DNA of 64,000 nt from M0108 sp963841065 (GCA_963841065.1 CAWJBI010000033.1:86475-150474); one strand, 5' to 3'; numbered from the stretch's first letter, positions 16,183 to 25,189 are shown. Numbers and translations are program-made. Notes: generated from the sequence alone by a model not told the origin.

Positions 16183-17016
16183 TCACCATTCCGCCCAGAT
16201 CGGCGTACAGCCGCGTGGCAGATTGGGCAGGCGGCCTAGCTCCATATAAGGGTGCTCGGGTCCGTGATAATCACTGCCAGCGGAGGCGAGCAGAGACGCA
16301 TCCCGGGCGCGCTGGGCGTAGACAAAGGCCTCGTCACGGCTATGGCTACCGGAAATCACCTCGATGCCAACGCCTCCCAATTCGCGGAACTCGCCGATCA
16401 GGTGCCGCATCTTGGTGCCGGTGAGGCTGTAACGCGCTGGGTGGGCAATGACAGCCTGACCACCGGCCGCCCGAATCCAACCCAGGGCCTCCTCCAGGGA
16501 AGCCCAGTCACCCGTCACATGGCCAGGCTTGCCCTTGACCAGGTAGCGCTTGAAAACATCGCGCACCGTAGCGGCGTAACCCTGCTGGACCAGGAAACGG
16601 GCGAAATGGGTACGACCGACAAAACGTGCATCGGCGGCCAGGGCCAGGGCGCCCGCGTAGGCCCCTGCGATGCCCTTGGCCCCCAGCCGCAGGCCGATCT
16701 CCTTGGCGCGCCAGTCGCGATATTCACGCACCCCTAACAGGCCGGCGTTCAAAACGGGGGCCGTCGGGTCCAGGCCCAATCCCAGGATATGGAGGGTGCG
16801 CCCGCCCCAGGTGACCGAGATCTCGACCCCGGGTATCAGGGTCAGGCCCAGCTCGGCGGCCGTGGCCTGGGCCTCGGCGATACCGTCGAGGGTGTCGTGA
16901 TCGGTCAGGGCCAGGACCTGGATGCCCACTCGAGCCGCGCGGGCCACCAGCTCCGTCGGCGTCAGGGTGCCGTCGGAGGCGGTGGAGTGGGTGTGGAGGT
17001 CATGAAGGCTGCCCAT
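16183..17016 (-). CDS. rnm: PHP-domain 5'-3' exoribonuclease RNase AM (YciV/TrpH)
   Basis: A 277-residue PHP phosphoesterase. Metal-binding motifs are all present: DLHTHSTASDGTLTP (HxH), LTDHDTLDGI, PGVEIS, VIAHPARYSL and GSDYHGP. In E. coli the RNase AM protein digests short RNA 5'-3' and trims 5' ends of rRNA. The gene stands first in a two-gene minus-strand unit with yciO, divergent from yciB across 278 bp. The frame is intact and the length is normal. Confidence 0.9.
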   Translation of the reverse strand: MGSLHDLHTHSTASDGTLTPTELVARAARVGIQVLALTDHDTLDGIAEAQATAAELGLTLIPGVEISVTWGGRTLHILGLGLDPTAPVLNAGLLGVREYRDWRAKEIGLRLGAKGIAGAYAGALALAADARFVGRTHFARFLVQQGYAATVRDVFKRYLVKGKPGHVTGDWASLEEALGWIRAAGGQAVIAHPARYSLTGTKMRHLIGEFRELGGVGIEVISGSHSRDEAFVYAQRARDASLLASAGSDYHGPEHPYMELGRLPNLPRGCTPIWAEW

Positions 17017-17294
17017 GGCGGAATGTTACTCTAAGTTTCAGGTACTCCGCGATGCGCTTGGACGCCCCCCGGATCCCATGCCTGAAGACTCAAGCCCCCG
17101 CGACTGGTAAACTATTAGTAGGATAATTACCTCAACGCGGATCCCAAGAAGGGATTGAGGGGGATTTTTTTCGTTAGACCCTGGAACCAAGCGAGATCCC
17201 CTCTTATCGAACTGAGGCCTGGCGGTTCTGAATTGCCCCCGGCCGGCCGCCGTCCCAAACCCTCGCCCACGGGTACCCCGACAATAGCCAAGAC

Positions 17295-17966
17295 ATGAAA
17301 TTACTGATCGACTTCTTCCCCATCCTGCTCTTCTTCATCGCCTACAAGCTGGCGGGCATCTATGTCGCCACGGCCGTGGCCATCGCCGCCGCCGCCGTCC
17401 AGGTTGGCTGGGTCTGGTGGCGCCATCACAAGGTCGAGAAGATGCATCTGGCGACTCTGGCCCTGCTGGCGGTCTTTGGCGGCATGACCCTGGCCCTCCA
17501 CGACCCCATCTTCGTCATGTGGAAACCGACCCTGGTCAACTGGCTCTTCGCGGTGGTCTTCCTCGGCAGCCACCTCATCGGTAGCAAGACGGTGATCGAG
17601 CGCATGATGTCCCACGCCATCGATCTACCGGCGGAGATCTGGCCCCGCCTGAACCTGCTTTGGGTGATCTTCTTCTTCCTCTCGGGCGCGGCCAACCTCT
17701 ATGTGGTCTATGACTTCAGCGGGTTTTACGTCGCCCAGCAGGCCCTGATGGTCACCGCCGGTTTGACGGACATCGACCTGGCTACCTGCGCGGACCAGTT
17801 CCAGGGCAGCCTGCTGGCCCAGTGTCAGGACGCCCAGGCGCGGGAAGACACCTGGGTGAACTTCAAACTCTTTGGCATGTTAGGCATGACAGTCGCCTTT
17901 GTCATCGCCCAGGGCTTCTACCTGGCCCGCCATATCCGTCAACCGGCGGAAGTCCCCGAGGCCTGA
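17295..17966 (+). CDS. yciB: YciB/IspA septation membrane protein with an unusual loop insertion
   Basis: A 223-residue inner-membrane protein with five or six helices. N-terminus MKLLIDFFPILLFFIAYKLA and later KPTLVNWLFAVVFLGSHLIG, LPAEIWPRLNLLWVIFFF and DTWVNFKLFGMLGMTVAFVI are hallmarks of YciB (intracellular septation protein A), which works in envelope elongation and division. Most family members are about 180 residues. Here about 35 extra residues with two cysteines (ATCADQFQGSLLAQCQDAQA) separate the fourth helix from DTWVNFKLFG. yciI follows 4 bp downstream. Confidence 0.92.
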   Translation: MKLLIDFFPILLFFIAYKLAGIYVATAVAIAAAAVQVGWVWWRHHKVEKMHLATLALLAVFGGMTLALHDPIFVMWKPTLVNWLFAVVFLGSHLIGSKTVIERMMSHAIDLPAEIWPRLNLLWVIFFFLSGAANLYVVYDFSGFYVAQQALMVTAGLTDIDLATCADQFQGSLLAQCQDAQAREDTWVNFKLFGMLGMTVAFVIAQGFYLARHIRQPAEVPEA

Positions 17967-17970
17967 TCAG

Positions 17971-18273
17971 ATGCTCTACGCCATCATCGCCACCGATAGA
18001 CCCGGCAGCCTGCCGGCCCGTCTGACCGCTCGCCCGGCCCACCTGGAGCGGCTGCGCGCCCTCCAAGACCAGGGCCGCTTGATCCTGGCCGGCCCTCATC
18101 CCACCATCGACTGCGAGGACCCCGGCGAGGCCGGCTTCAGCGGGTCTCTGATAGTCGCCGAATTTTCCGACCTCGAAACCGCCCAAGCCTGGGCGGCGGA
18201 TGACCCCTATGCCCTGGCGGGCATTTATGGGGAAGTCCGGGTCAAACCTTTCCGTAAGGTATTCCCGACCTGA
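17971..18273 (+). CDS. yciI: YciI-family protein
   Basis: A 100-residue ferredoxin-like-fold protein. It starts MLYAIIATDRPGSLPARL, then HLERLRALQDQGRLILAGPH (the conserved His-containing helix and GPH turn), GSLIVAEFSDLETAQAWAAD and DPYALAGIYGEVRVKPFRKV, all typical of the YciI/YCII family. Conserved His/Asp suggest a catalytic role but the reaction is unknown. It is 4 bp downstream of yciB, a common gene pair. Confidence 0.9.
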   Translation: MLYAIIATDRPGSLPARLTARPAHLERLRALQDQGRLILAGPHPTIDCEDPGEAGFSGSLIVAEFSDLETAQAWAADDPYALAGIYGEVRVKPFRKVFPT

Positions 18274-18324
18274 CTCGGGTTTTAGTCTCCATTCATCACC
18301 GCCTCCAGGAGTTAGAAAAATCGC

Positions 18325-19239
18325 ATGAACAAGCGTCTGTTGCACATTGCCTGCCTGACCGCCCTACTGACCACCCAGGTCTTCGCCGCCGAAGAAGTCA
18401 AGGTACCCGCCGCCCCCGCCCAAGAGGCCGCCGCGGCCCAGGCCGAGCCGCCCAGTGACACCACCATCGCCACCGTCAACGGCCAGCAATTCTCCCTCGG
18501 CCTCTTCCGTCTCTTCTATGCCGAGCGCCTGCGCGCGGCCAAGGCCGAAAACACCCCCGAGTTCCAGAACCTGGCCTTCAACGAGTTCGTGAATATCATC
18601 GTCACGGCCCAGGATGCCAAGGCCCGGGGCCTGGAGAGTAATCCCGAGCTGGCCTATGCCCTGGAACTGCAAAAGATGCAGCTCTTGTCCCGCCTGGTCC
18701 TCGAGCAGACCGCCTCGACCATTCACCCCTCCGATACGGACATCAAGAAGATCTACGACGAGCAAGTCGCCAAGATGGATCGCCTGGAATACAAGGCGCG
18801 CCACATCCTGGTGAAGGAGGAGAATGAGGCCAAGAAGGTCATCAAGGAACTGGATGGCGGCAAGAAATTCGAGGAGCTGGCCAAGGCCCATTCCGATGGC
18901 CCCACCGGCAAGAATGGCGGCGATCTCGGCTGGTTTGACGCCACCCAGATGGTGCCGGCCTTCTCCGAGGTGATCGTCGAGATGAAGCCCGGTACCTACA
19001 CCAAGACGCCGGTCCAGACCCAGTTCGGCTGGCACGTCATCCTGCTGGAAGAGACCCGCAAGATGGAGCCCCCGACCCTGGAGAGCGTCAAGCCCGAGAT
19101 CGTCGCCGCCCTCCAGCGTGAAGGCCTGACCAAGTACATTGGCGAACTGCAGGAAAAGGCCAAAGTTGACCTCAACCCCGAACTCATTAAGCAAACGCCG
19201 GTAGAGGCTCAGCCCGGGGCCAAGCCAGAAGCCAAGTAA
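18325..19239 (+). CDS. Exported parvulin-type peptidyl-prolyl isomerase
   Basis: A 304-residue periplasmic or envelope chaperone. A signal peptide (KRLLHIACLTALLTTQVFA, cut near AA-EE) leads to a low-complexity Ala/Pro/Glu stretch. A SurA/PrsA-like N-terminal helical domain (TVNGQQFSLGLFRLFYAERL) follows, then a rotamase domain at about residues 150-250 (YKARHILVKEENEAKKVI, KAHSDGPTGKNGGDLGWFD, TPVQTQFGWHVILLEETR). Family members help outer-membrane and secreted proteins fold. The ATG has GGAG upstream (18308-18311). A strong terminator follows, so the yciB-yciI-isomerase group probably ends here. Confidence 0.9.
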   Translation: MNKRLLHIACLTALLTTQVFAAEEVKVPAAPAQEAAAAQAEPPSDTTIATVNGQQFSLGLFRLFYAERLRAAKAENTPEFQNLAFNEFVNIIVTAQDAKARGLESNPELAYALELQKMQLLSRLVLEQTASTIHPSDTDIKKIYDEQVAKMDRLEYKARHILVKEENEAKKVIKELDGGKKFEELAKAHSDGPTGKNGGDLGWFDATQMVPAFSEVIVEMKPGTYTKTPVQTQFGWHVILLEETRKMEPPTLESVKPEIVAALQREGLTKYIGELQEKAKVDLNPELIKQTPVEAQPGAKPEAK

Positions 19240-19261
19240 AGGGCTTTCGGGTCCTGACCGG

Positions 19262-19300
19262 CCACTAAGGGCGCCTGCGGGCGCCCTCGGTTTTTAGTGG
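19262..19300. terminator. Rho-independent terminator, probably bidirectional
   Basis: GGGCGCC-TGCG-GGCGCCC (19269-19286) followed by a T run (19291-19295), extended outside by ccactaa / ttagtgg arms. It lies between the isomerase gene (plus) and the DUF599 gene (minus), so it can serve both. Confidence 0.85.
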
Positions 19301-19309
19301 GGGCCTGGC

Positions 19310-19987
19310 TCAGTCTCCGGACCGGAGGATGTAATCAAAGCGGCGGAGCGAGAAGAGGGTGATGATGACGCCGAGGAGGAACCAGTCCGGCCCCACCAGC
19401 CAGAGGACGAAGGGAATGGTCAGCAAAAAAATCCGGCTGCCACGATTGTAGTGCCCAGCGGCGCCATTGAGGGTCCGGGCGATTTCGTCCTCGGCCACCC
19501 CGGCGAAGATGGTCGCGGGCAGATTGATCAGAAACCCCGTCTGATTGTAGAAGCGCAGGGCGATGACGAAGCGCAGGAAGGCGCTGAAAAAGAGGATCGC
19601 CAGTATCAGGAGCTTGGTCCGGGCCAGGTCCCCGCCCATGGGGAGAAAGCTGACGGCACTGGATAGATTGGCCATATTGAGCCCCTGGAAGGAGGCCGCG
19701 ACCAGACCGAGCCCGATCATGATGGTGGTAGAGGCAAAGACCGAGGCCGTCATCACCCAATTGCGCAAGGTCTGGATAGCCAGGATATCGCCATTCTTGG
19801 CCCGCACCGCCTCGATCCAGGCCCGGCGCAACCGGTCGGCCCGCCCCCGGGTGGTGTGCTCTGGGTGCCGGCGGTAAACCCAATTCAGGCGCAGATGGTA
19901 GGCCAACAGCAGGAAGAACCCCAGCAGGTCGGCGACCAGATACCAGGTCGAGGAGAGGAAAATCTCTGAGGAAAGTTCAAAGGACAT
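19310..19987 (-). CDS. DUF599-family membrane protein
   Basis: A 225-residue inner-membrane protein with four hydrophobic segments: STWYLVADLLGFFLLLAYHL, VMTASVFASTTIMIGLGLVA, LLILAILFFSAFLRFVIALR and FLLTIPFVLWLVGPDWFLLG. The motif NGDILAIQTLRNWVMTAS and the RFYNQTGFLINLP segment are typical of DUF599. No biochemical role is known. The gene is single, convergent with the isomerase gene. Confidence 0.85.
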   Translation of the reverse strand: MSFELSSEIFLSSTWYLVADLLGFFLLLAYHLRLNWVYRRHPEHTTRGRADRLRRAWIEAVRAKNGDILAIQTLRNWVMTASVFASTTIMIGLGLVAASFQGLNMANLSSAVSFLPMGGDLARTKLLILAILFFSAFLRFVIALRFYNQTGFLINLPATIFAGVAEDEIARTLNGAAGHYNRGSRIFLLTIPFVLWLVGPDWFLLGVIITLFSLRRFDYILRSGD

Positions 19988-20039
19988 GAAAACTCAGGAG
20001 CTAGATAGCAGGGTCTTGGCGAACAAGTATAACGAACGG

Positions 20040-20244
20040 CGGGGCCATGATGCGGGCCGCCCAAGCCGTATCCGCCGATGACATCCAGAGGCAGCAGCGG
20101 CGTCTGGCGCAAGGCTAGCCCCACCGCCTCCTGGATGGGCGAGAGTGTGGTCAGCAGACGATGCGGGCGATGGGAACGGTCAGCGGTATCCGCGCGGCGG
20201 CGCCACTGGCGCACACCGGCCTTACTGAGTTTGCGGCAGTTATC
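20040..20244 (-). pseudogene. IS481-type transposase, N-terminal remnant
   Basis: The minus strand reads CRKLSKAGVRQWRRRADTAD, then RSHRPHRLLTTLSPIQEAV and LALRQTPLLPLD. This resembles the end of the helix-turn-helix and the linker of IS481-family transposases (RKWRxR...DRSHRPH.L.TTLSP.QE..V..LR). Similarity fades after that, with no catalytic core. The IS481 fragment at 3709-4177 lacks exactly the part kept here, so both may descend from similar elements. It occupies most of the 300-bp gap 19988-20288. Confidence 0.6.
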
Positions 20245-20288
20245 GACATGTCATGGCTTTCGTGTAATGGTCTGGTTACACTTTCCCC

Positions 20289-20585
20289 ATGATCACCATC
20301 AAGCAAACGCCCGAGTTCGCGGCCTGGCTGTCCGGTCTGAATGACGGCATGACCCAACGGCGTCTGGCAACCCGCTTGCGCAAGGCCTCATTAGGTAACC
20401 TGGGCGACGTCAAACCCGTTGGGTCCGGCGTGTATGAGATGCGCGAGTACTTCGGCCCGGGCTGGCGTCTGTATTATGTCCAGCGCGGCCAGGTCCTGAC
20501 CGTGATGCTGGGTGGTGGCGACAAATCGACGCAGCCAGCCGACATCGCCAAGGCCATCGCCCGCGCCGCCACCCTGGAGGATTGA
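20289..20585 (+). CDS. RelE/HigB-type toxin of an addiction module
   Basis: A 98-residue toxin. It begins MITIKQTPEFAAWLSGLND, continues RRLATRLRKASLGNLGDVKP and YEMREYFGPGWRLYYVQRG, and ends MLGGGDKSTQPADIAKAIA. The GDVK, GPGWRxYY and GGDKSTQ.DI blocks define the HigB-like addiction-module killer proteins of the RelE superfamily, which cut mRNA on the ribosome. The antitoxin gene follows 2 bp later, so the toxin-first order is of the HigBA kind. Confidence 0.9.
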   Translation: MITIKQTPEFAAWLSGLNDGMTQRRLATRLRKASLGNLGDVKPVGSGVYEMREYFGPGWRLYYVQRGQVLTVMLGGGDKSTQPADIAKAIARAATLED

Positions 20586-20587
20586 AC

Positions 20588-20908
20588 ATGACCGAAAAAA
20601 CCCGGATCGCCGAGCTCCCCGACTTCGACATCACCGAATATCTGGCGGACGACCAGGCAATAGCCGAATACCTGACCATCGTCCTCGAAGCGGATGACCC
20701 CGCACTCTTAGCCGCCGCCCTGGGCGACATCGCCCGCGCCCGCGGCATGACCGAGATCGCCCAGGCCAGCGGCCTCGCCCGCGAAGCCCTCTACCGGGCC
20801 TTGCGCCCGGATGCCAAACCCCGCTTCGACACCATCAACCGCGTCTGTCATGCCCTCGGCGTCAAGCTGGTCGCCCAGCCCTTGCCCGCCGCCACGGCGG
20901 AAGGCTGA
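20588..20908 (+). CDS. HigA-like addiction-module antidote protein
   Basis: A 106-residue antitoxin. An N-terminal segment (LPDFDITEYLADDQAIAEYL) matches the putative addiction module antidote family, and a helix-turn-helix follows (LAAALGDIARARGMTEIAQA, SGLAREALYRALRPDAKPRF, TINRVCHALGVKL). It binds the toxin and represses the operon. The ATG at 20588 lies 2 bp after the toxin stop. Both genes are intact and next to an IS remnant, consistent with horizontal acquisition. Confidence 0.9.
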   Translation: MTEKTRIAELPDFDITEYLADDQAIAEYLTIVLEADDPALLAAALGDIARARGMTEIAQASGLAREALYRALRPDAKPRFDTINRVCHALGVKLVAQPLPAATAEG

Positions 20909-20999
20909 GAATCATCCGGGCATAAATAACCCGCCTGCGCGGATTGCCTCCTAATGGGTCACGGCGCTCACACCGCAACAAGTCACCTAAGCCCAGGCA

Positions 21000-22038
21000 A
21001 TGACATTAGAAAACAACGATATAGCAGCAAATAACCGCCCTTGGCGCCTCTGTGTTGCGCCGATGCTGGACTTAACTGACCGTAACTGTCGGTTTTTCCT
21101 GCGATTAATCAGCCGCCATGCACGGCTCTACACGGAGATGGTGACCACCGGTGCCCTGATCCATGGGGATCGCCAACGACATCTGGCCTTCGATCCCCTC
21201 GAGCACCCGGTGGCCCTGCAACTGGGGGGCAGCGATCCTGAACAACTGGCGGCCTGCGCCCGCCTGGGGGAGGACTGGGGCTATGACGAAATCAACCTGA
21301 ACGTCGGCTGTCCCTCCGACCGGGTCCAGAACGGCCGCTTTGGGGCCTGCCTGATGGCGGAGCCAGCCCTGGTGGCGGACTGCGTGGCGGCCATGAAGGC
21401 AGCGGTGCGTGTCCCCGTGACGGTCAAGACCCGGCTCGGCATCGATGACCGGGACAGTTACCCGGAACTGCAGGCCTTCACGGCGGCCATGGCGGCGGCT
21501 AGGGTCGATGCCCTCATCGTCCACGCCCGCAAGGCCTGGCTCAAGGGTCTCAGCCCCAAGGAAAATCGCGAGGTTCCCCCCCTGCGATATGACTGGGTGC
21601 AACAGCTCAAAGGGGATTTCCCCAACCTGCCGATGATCATCAATGGCGGCATCCTCGACCTGGACCAGGCCCTGGGCTTACTGGATCGACTCGATGGGGT
21701 CATGATCGGCCGTGGCGTTTATCAGAACCCCTGGTTGCTCGCGACGGCGGACCGGGACATCTTCGGCGACCCACCACCCCCTGCCCGATCGCCACCAGAT
21801 TCTGGAGGCCTTCCTGCCCTATGTGGAGCGCAAGATGCGGTTGGGAGTACCCCTCCAGGCCATGACCCGCCATATTCTCGACCTTTTCCAGGGCCAGCCC
21901 GGTGCCAAGCACTGGCGCCGGACCCTGAGCGAGAATGTCCACCTCCCAGGCGCCGACCTGGACCTCTTGCGCCGGGCGATGCCGCCCCGGCGAGAGGCCC
22001 TGGCCAACGAGCCGGCCGCCCGCGGCGCCTCGGCCTGA
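21000..22038 (+). CDS. dusA: tRNA-dihydrouridine synthase A, one frameshift
   Basis: FMN enzyme reducing uridines 20/20a of tRNA. It reads RPWRLCVAPMLDLTDRNCRF, LYTEMVTTGALIHGDRQRHL, EINLNVGCPSDRVQNGRFGA (catalytic Cys follows in CLM), TVKTRLGID, LIVHARKAWLKGLSPKENRE and GVMIGRGVYQNPWLL. Near 21775 (CCACCACCCCCTGCC) a one-base shift leads to DRHQILEAFLPYVERKMRLG and GQPGAKHWRRTLSENVHL, the normal C-terminal helical domain, ending at 22038. All conserved blocks are present, about 345 residues in total, so the frameshift is probably a sequence error in a C run. Confidence 0.92.
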
Positions 22039-22085
22039 CCCTCGCAACCTTCGGCACGGCGGCTTGCCCGGCGGCCCAGGCCCCC

Positions 22086-22985
22086 ATGGATTGGCTACCC
22101 CTCACCTTGATCTGCGCCTTCAGCCTGGCCACGACGGACGCCATGACCAAGGCCTGGCTGGGCGACTACTCGGCGCGCGAGCTGGCGCTGGTCCGCCTGG
22201 GGGTCACGGGTCTCCTCTTGACACCCTGGCTACCAAACCTGGCGGAGATCTGGCGGCAGCCAGCGGCCTTCTGGTGGTGGGTGAGCGCCCTGCTCCCCCT
22301 GGAGACGGCGGCCATGCTGCTTTACATGCGTGCCATCCGCGACCATCCCCTGTCGCTGACCCTCCCCTATCTGGCCTTCACCCCCGTCTTCGTCATACTG
22401 ACGGGCCATCTGCTCCTCGGCGAGCAGGTGAGCGGGCGCGGGGGTCTCGGCATCCTGCTGGTGGTGGCGGGGGCCTGGCTCCTGAATCTGGACAAAGATC
22501 GCCGGCGACCTAGCCGAATTAACCCCTGGACGGATTGGCGCGCCTGGGTTCAGCCCTTGGGCGCCATCCTCGACCATCCGGGCTCCCGGGCCATGCTGCT
22601 GGTCGCCTTCCTCTACAGCCTGACCTCGGTCATGGGCAAGGGCGCCATGCGACATATGCCGCCGGAGACCTTCGGGGCCTTCTATTTCGTCCTGCTGGGG
22701 CTGGCGGCCCTGCTCATCTTTGCCCTGCCATCCCCGCGTCGGCTGGTCACCCTCTGGCGCCGGCCCTGGGCCATGCTAGCGGTGGCCGGGATCAACGCCT
22801 TCATGGTCTATACCCACTTCCTGGCCCTGGCACGCGTCGAGGTGGCCTACATGATCGCCGTCAAACGGACCAGCTTGCTGTTCGGCATCCTCTACGGCGC
22901 CCTCTGGTTCCACGAGCAGGGCCTGGCTCGGCACCTGGCAGCTGGCGGTCTCATGGTCGCCGGTATCTTTCTGATTCTCGCCTGA
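22086..22985 (+). CDS. EamA/DMT-family transporter
   Basis: A 299-residue inner-membrane protein with ten hydrophobic helices in two homologous halves (first half LPLTLICAFSLATTDAMTKA, LPYLAFTPVFVILTGHLLLG; second half MLLVAFLYSLTSVMGKGAM, MIAVKRTSLLFGILYGALWF). The repeated EamA pattern, with a TP or KR..S motif in the last helices of each half, marks drug/metabolite exporters. The substrate is unknown. The ATG at 22086 is chosen: the frame also continues upstream but that part belongs to the out-of-frame end of dusA, 47 bp before. Confidence 0.88.
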   Translation: MDWLPLTLICAFSLATTDAMTKAWLGDYSARELALVRLGVTGLLLTPWLPNLAEIWRQPAAFWWWVSALLPLETAAMLLYMRAIRDHPLSLTLPYLAFTPVFVILTGHLLLGEQVSGRGGLGILLVVAGAWLLNLDKDRRRPSRINPWTDWRAWVQPLGAILDHPGSRAMLLVAFLYSLTSVMGKGAMRHMPPETFGAFYFVLLGLAALLIFALPSPRRLVTLWRRPWAMLAVAGINAFMVYTHFLALARVEVAYMIAVKRTSLLFGILYGALWFHEQGLARHLAAGGLMVAGIFLILA

Positions 22986-23070
22986 AGCGCGCTACAATTC
23001 TGGCCAACCCGCGGATGACGGCCTGGCCCGCGCCCCGCTTCATCCATCCTGATCCCATGTCCCCAACCCC

Positions 23071-23742
23071 ATGAAAGCAATGATATTGGCCGCCGGACGC
23101 GGCGAGCGCATGCGGCCCCTGACGGATCAGGTGCCCAAACCCCTACTGGAGGCCGGTGGCAAGCCGCTGATCGTTCACCATATCGAGCGGCTGGTCGCCG
23201 CCGGCTTTCGCGAACTGATCATCAATCATGGCCACTTGGGGGAGCAACTTGTCGCCGCCTTGGGCGATGGTGCCCGCTGGGGTGCCCAGATCCAGTATTC
23301 CCCCGAGGCACCGGCCCTCGAGACGGGCGGCGGCATCTTTCGCGCCCTGCCCTATCTGGGTCCTGGCCCCTTTCTGGTCATCAATGGCGATATCTGGACC
23401 GACATGGATTTCGCGGGCCTACGGCTGGAGAGCGGCCAGCTCGCTCACCTGATCCTGGTGGACAACCCACCCCACCACCCCTTGGGTGACTTCGCCCTCG
23501 CCGACGGCCTGGTCCAGGCCCAGGGCGAGCCACGCCTGACCTTCAGCGGCATCGGCCTCTATCACCCCGATCTCTTCCGGGACTGCCAACCCGGCCCCTT
23601 CCCCCTGGCGCCCCTGCTGCGCACCGCCATGGCCCGCTCCCGCGTGACGGGCGAGCATCATGCCGGCATCTGGCTCGACATCGGCACCCCGGAGCGGTTG
23701 CGGGAACTGGACGCCGGCTTGCGGAGCCGCTGGCGACCATGA
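23071..23742 (+). CDS. murU: N-acetylmuramate-1-phosphate uridylyltransferase-like nucleotidyltransferase (MurU)
   Basis: A 223-residue sugar nucleotidyltransferase. The signature loop MILAAGRGERMRPLTDQ with KPLL comes first, then GKPLIVHHIERLVAAGFREL, ETGGGIFRALPYLG, the metal-binding VINGDIWTDMDF and WLDIGTPERLRELDA near the end. In Pseudomonas MurU makes UDP-MurNAc in cell-wall recycling, normally next to the kinase amgK, which is absent here. The 3' end overlaps the next gene by 4 bp, so transcription is shared. Another short sugar-1-phosphate specificity cannot be excluded. Confidence 0.8.
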   Translation: MKAMILAAGRGERMRPLTDQVPKPLLEAGGKPLIVHHIERLVAAGFRELIINHGHLGEQLVAALGDGARWGAQIQYSPEAPALETGGGIFRALPYLGPGPFLVINGDIWTDMDFAGLRLESGQLAHLILVDNPPHHPLGDFALADGLVQAQGEPRLTFSGIGLYHPDLFRDCQPGPFPLAPLLRTAMARSRVTGEHHAGIWLDIGTPERLRELDAGLRSRWRP

Positions 23743-25157
23743 GCCAGGAGATCGGGACGGATCATTTCACCCCCGCCGACCTGGTGGAGTTCAAGGCGCG
23801 CCTGCGGGCGGAGACGGACCTCTTGGCGACCTGGATAGCGGAGGGCGTCCTGGCCTCTGGCCCCAAGACGGGCGGCTACGAGCTGGAAGGCTGGCTGGTG
23901 GGTCCGGACCTGCGGCCACGGCCCTGCGCCGGGGAGCTTTTGGCGCGCCTCGGCGACCCCCAGGTCATCCACGAGGTAGCCACCTTCAACCTGGAGATCA
24001 ATGGCCGGCCCCTAGGGCTCCAGGGCCGGTCCCTCAGCCAGATGGCCGCGGAATTGGGTGCCACCTGGGCGAGGGCCCAGGCCGTCGGCACCACCCTGGA
24101 GGCGCGCCTGGTGATGATCGGCATCCTCCCGACCCTGCGCGAGGCGGATCTGGTCATGGCCAACATGACGCCCTCCAACCGCTTCCCCATTCTCAATGCC
24201 CAGATCATCGCCCAACATCAGGGCCAGCCGCTGCAACTCCAGATCCAGGGCCAGGACCGCCTGGCGATCACCCGCCCTGACGTCATGGCCACGGCCACCA
24301 CCACCTCCTTCCAAATCCACCTCAAGGTATCGCCCGCCGAGTCCGCCCGGGTCTATAACCTCTCCAAGATCGTCTCCGCCCCCCTGGTGGCGGTGAGCGC
24401 CAATTCACCCTATCTCTTCGGCCTGGACCTCTGGCGCGAGACCCGTATTCCCGTTTATGAGCAGACTACCTCGGTGACTTGGTCAAGCCGGACGGACCGC
24501 ACCCGCTTCGGCACTCGCTATGCCGAAGGCTCGGTTCTTGAGTGTTTTCAGGCCAACCTGCGTGACTTTCCCGTCTATCTGCCCGAACTTCTGGATGAGC
24601 CGATCGAAAGCCTGGCGCATTTGCGGCTGCACAATGGCAGTATCTGGCGCTGGAACCGGCCGGTGGTGGGTTTCGACCCGGACGGCACCCCTCATCTGCG
24701 CATCGAACACCGGCCCCTGTCGGCGGGACCGACGATTCTGGATGTCGTCGCCAACGCCGCCCTCTATTTTGGCGTCATCCAATCCCTCCTCCAAGACCCC
24801 CAGCGCCCGGAAGGGTCCCTGCCCTGCCCGGTGGCTAGCGCCAATTTCTATCGGGCCGCGCAACAGGGTCTCGAGACCCGGCTCCAGTGGTTGGGTGGCC
24901 GCGTCGCCACGGCCCGTGAGATCATCGCCACCGACCTGCTGCCTCGAGCCCGGTGGGGCCTTCGGCATCTCGGGTTCGACCGCGAGGAAATAGCCTTCTG
25001 GCTCGGGATCCTGGAGGGCCGTGTCCGTACCGGCCAGACGGGGGCGGAGTGGCAACGGGCCTTCATCGCCCGCCATGGACCGGATATGACCGCCCTCACG
25101 GGCGCCTACCTTGAGCGCCAGCAAAGCGGCGTACCCGTCCACGAGTGGACCCTTTAG
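23739..25157 (+). CDS. Glutamate-cysteine-ligase-like enzyme (GCS2 family)
   Basis: A 472-residue member of the carboxylate-amine ligase family. GGYELEGWLVGPDLRPRP replaces the usual G.E.E metal/ATP motif, and HEVATFNLEINGRPLGLQG, MIGILPTLREADLVMANMTP, FQIHLKVSP, SAPLVAVSANSPYLFG and HLRIEHRPLSAGPTILDVVA line up with the Glu/Mg-ATP site of glutamate-cysteine ligases. The likely reaction is gamma-glutamyl bond formation, possibly glutathione synthesis. The ATG overlaps murU by 4 bp, and an M14/AstE-like gene follows. Distant relatives use other amines, so the substrate is open. Confidence 0.75.
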   Translation: MSQEIGTDHFTPADLVEFKARLRAETDLLATWIAEGVLASGPKTGGYELEGWLVGPDLRPRPCAGELLARLGDPQVIHEVATFNLEINGRPLGLQGRSLSQMAAELGATWARAQAVGTTLEARLVMIGILPTLREADLVMANMTPSNRFPILNAQIIAQHQGQPLQLQIQGQDRLAITRPDVMATATTTSFQIHLKVSPAESARVYNLSKIVSAPLVAVSANSPYLFGLDLWRETRIPVYEQTTSVTWSSRTDRTRFGTRYAEGSVLECFQANLRDFPVYLPELLDEPIESLAHLRLHNGSIWRWNRPVVGFDPDGTPHLRIEHRPLSAGPTILDVVANAALYFGVIQSLLQDPQRPEGSLPCPVASANFYRAAQQGLETRLQWLGGRVATAREIIATDLLPRARWGLRHLGFDREEIAFWLGILEGRVRTGQTGAEWQRAFIARHGPDMTALTGAYLERQQSGVPVHEWTL

Positions 25158-25189
25158 ATTGTTCAATTCATTCCACGTCATGCCACATC

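Noticed and set aside
17140..17175. Possible terminator (atccc-aagaa-gggat, then T run) before yciB
   Set aside because: The stem is short and not next to the T run, and there is no upstream plus-strand gene; too weak to list as a feature.
21000..22985. Apparent fusion of DusA with a transporter in one frame
   Set aside because: The join exists only because dusA changes frame near 21775. The real DusA end lies in the other frame at 22038 and the transporter has its own start at 22086.
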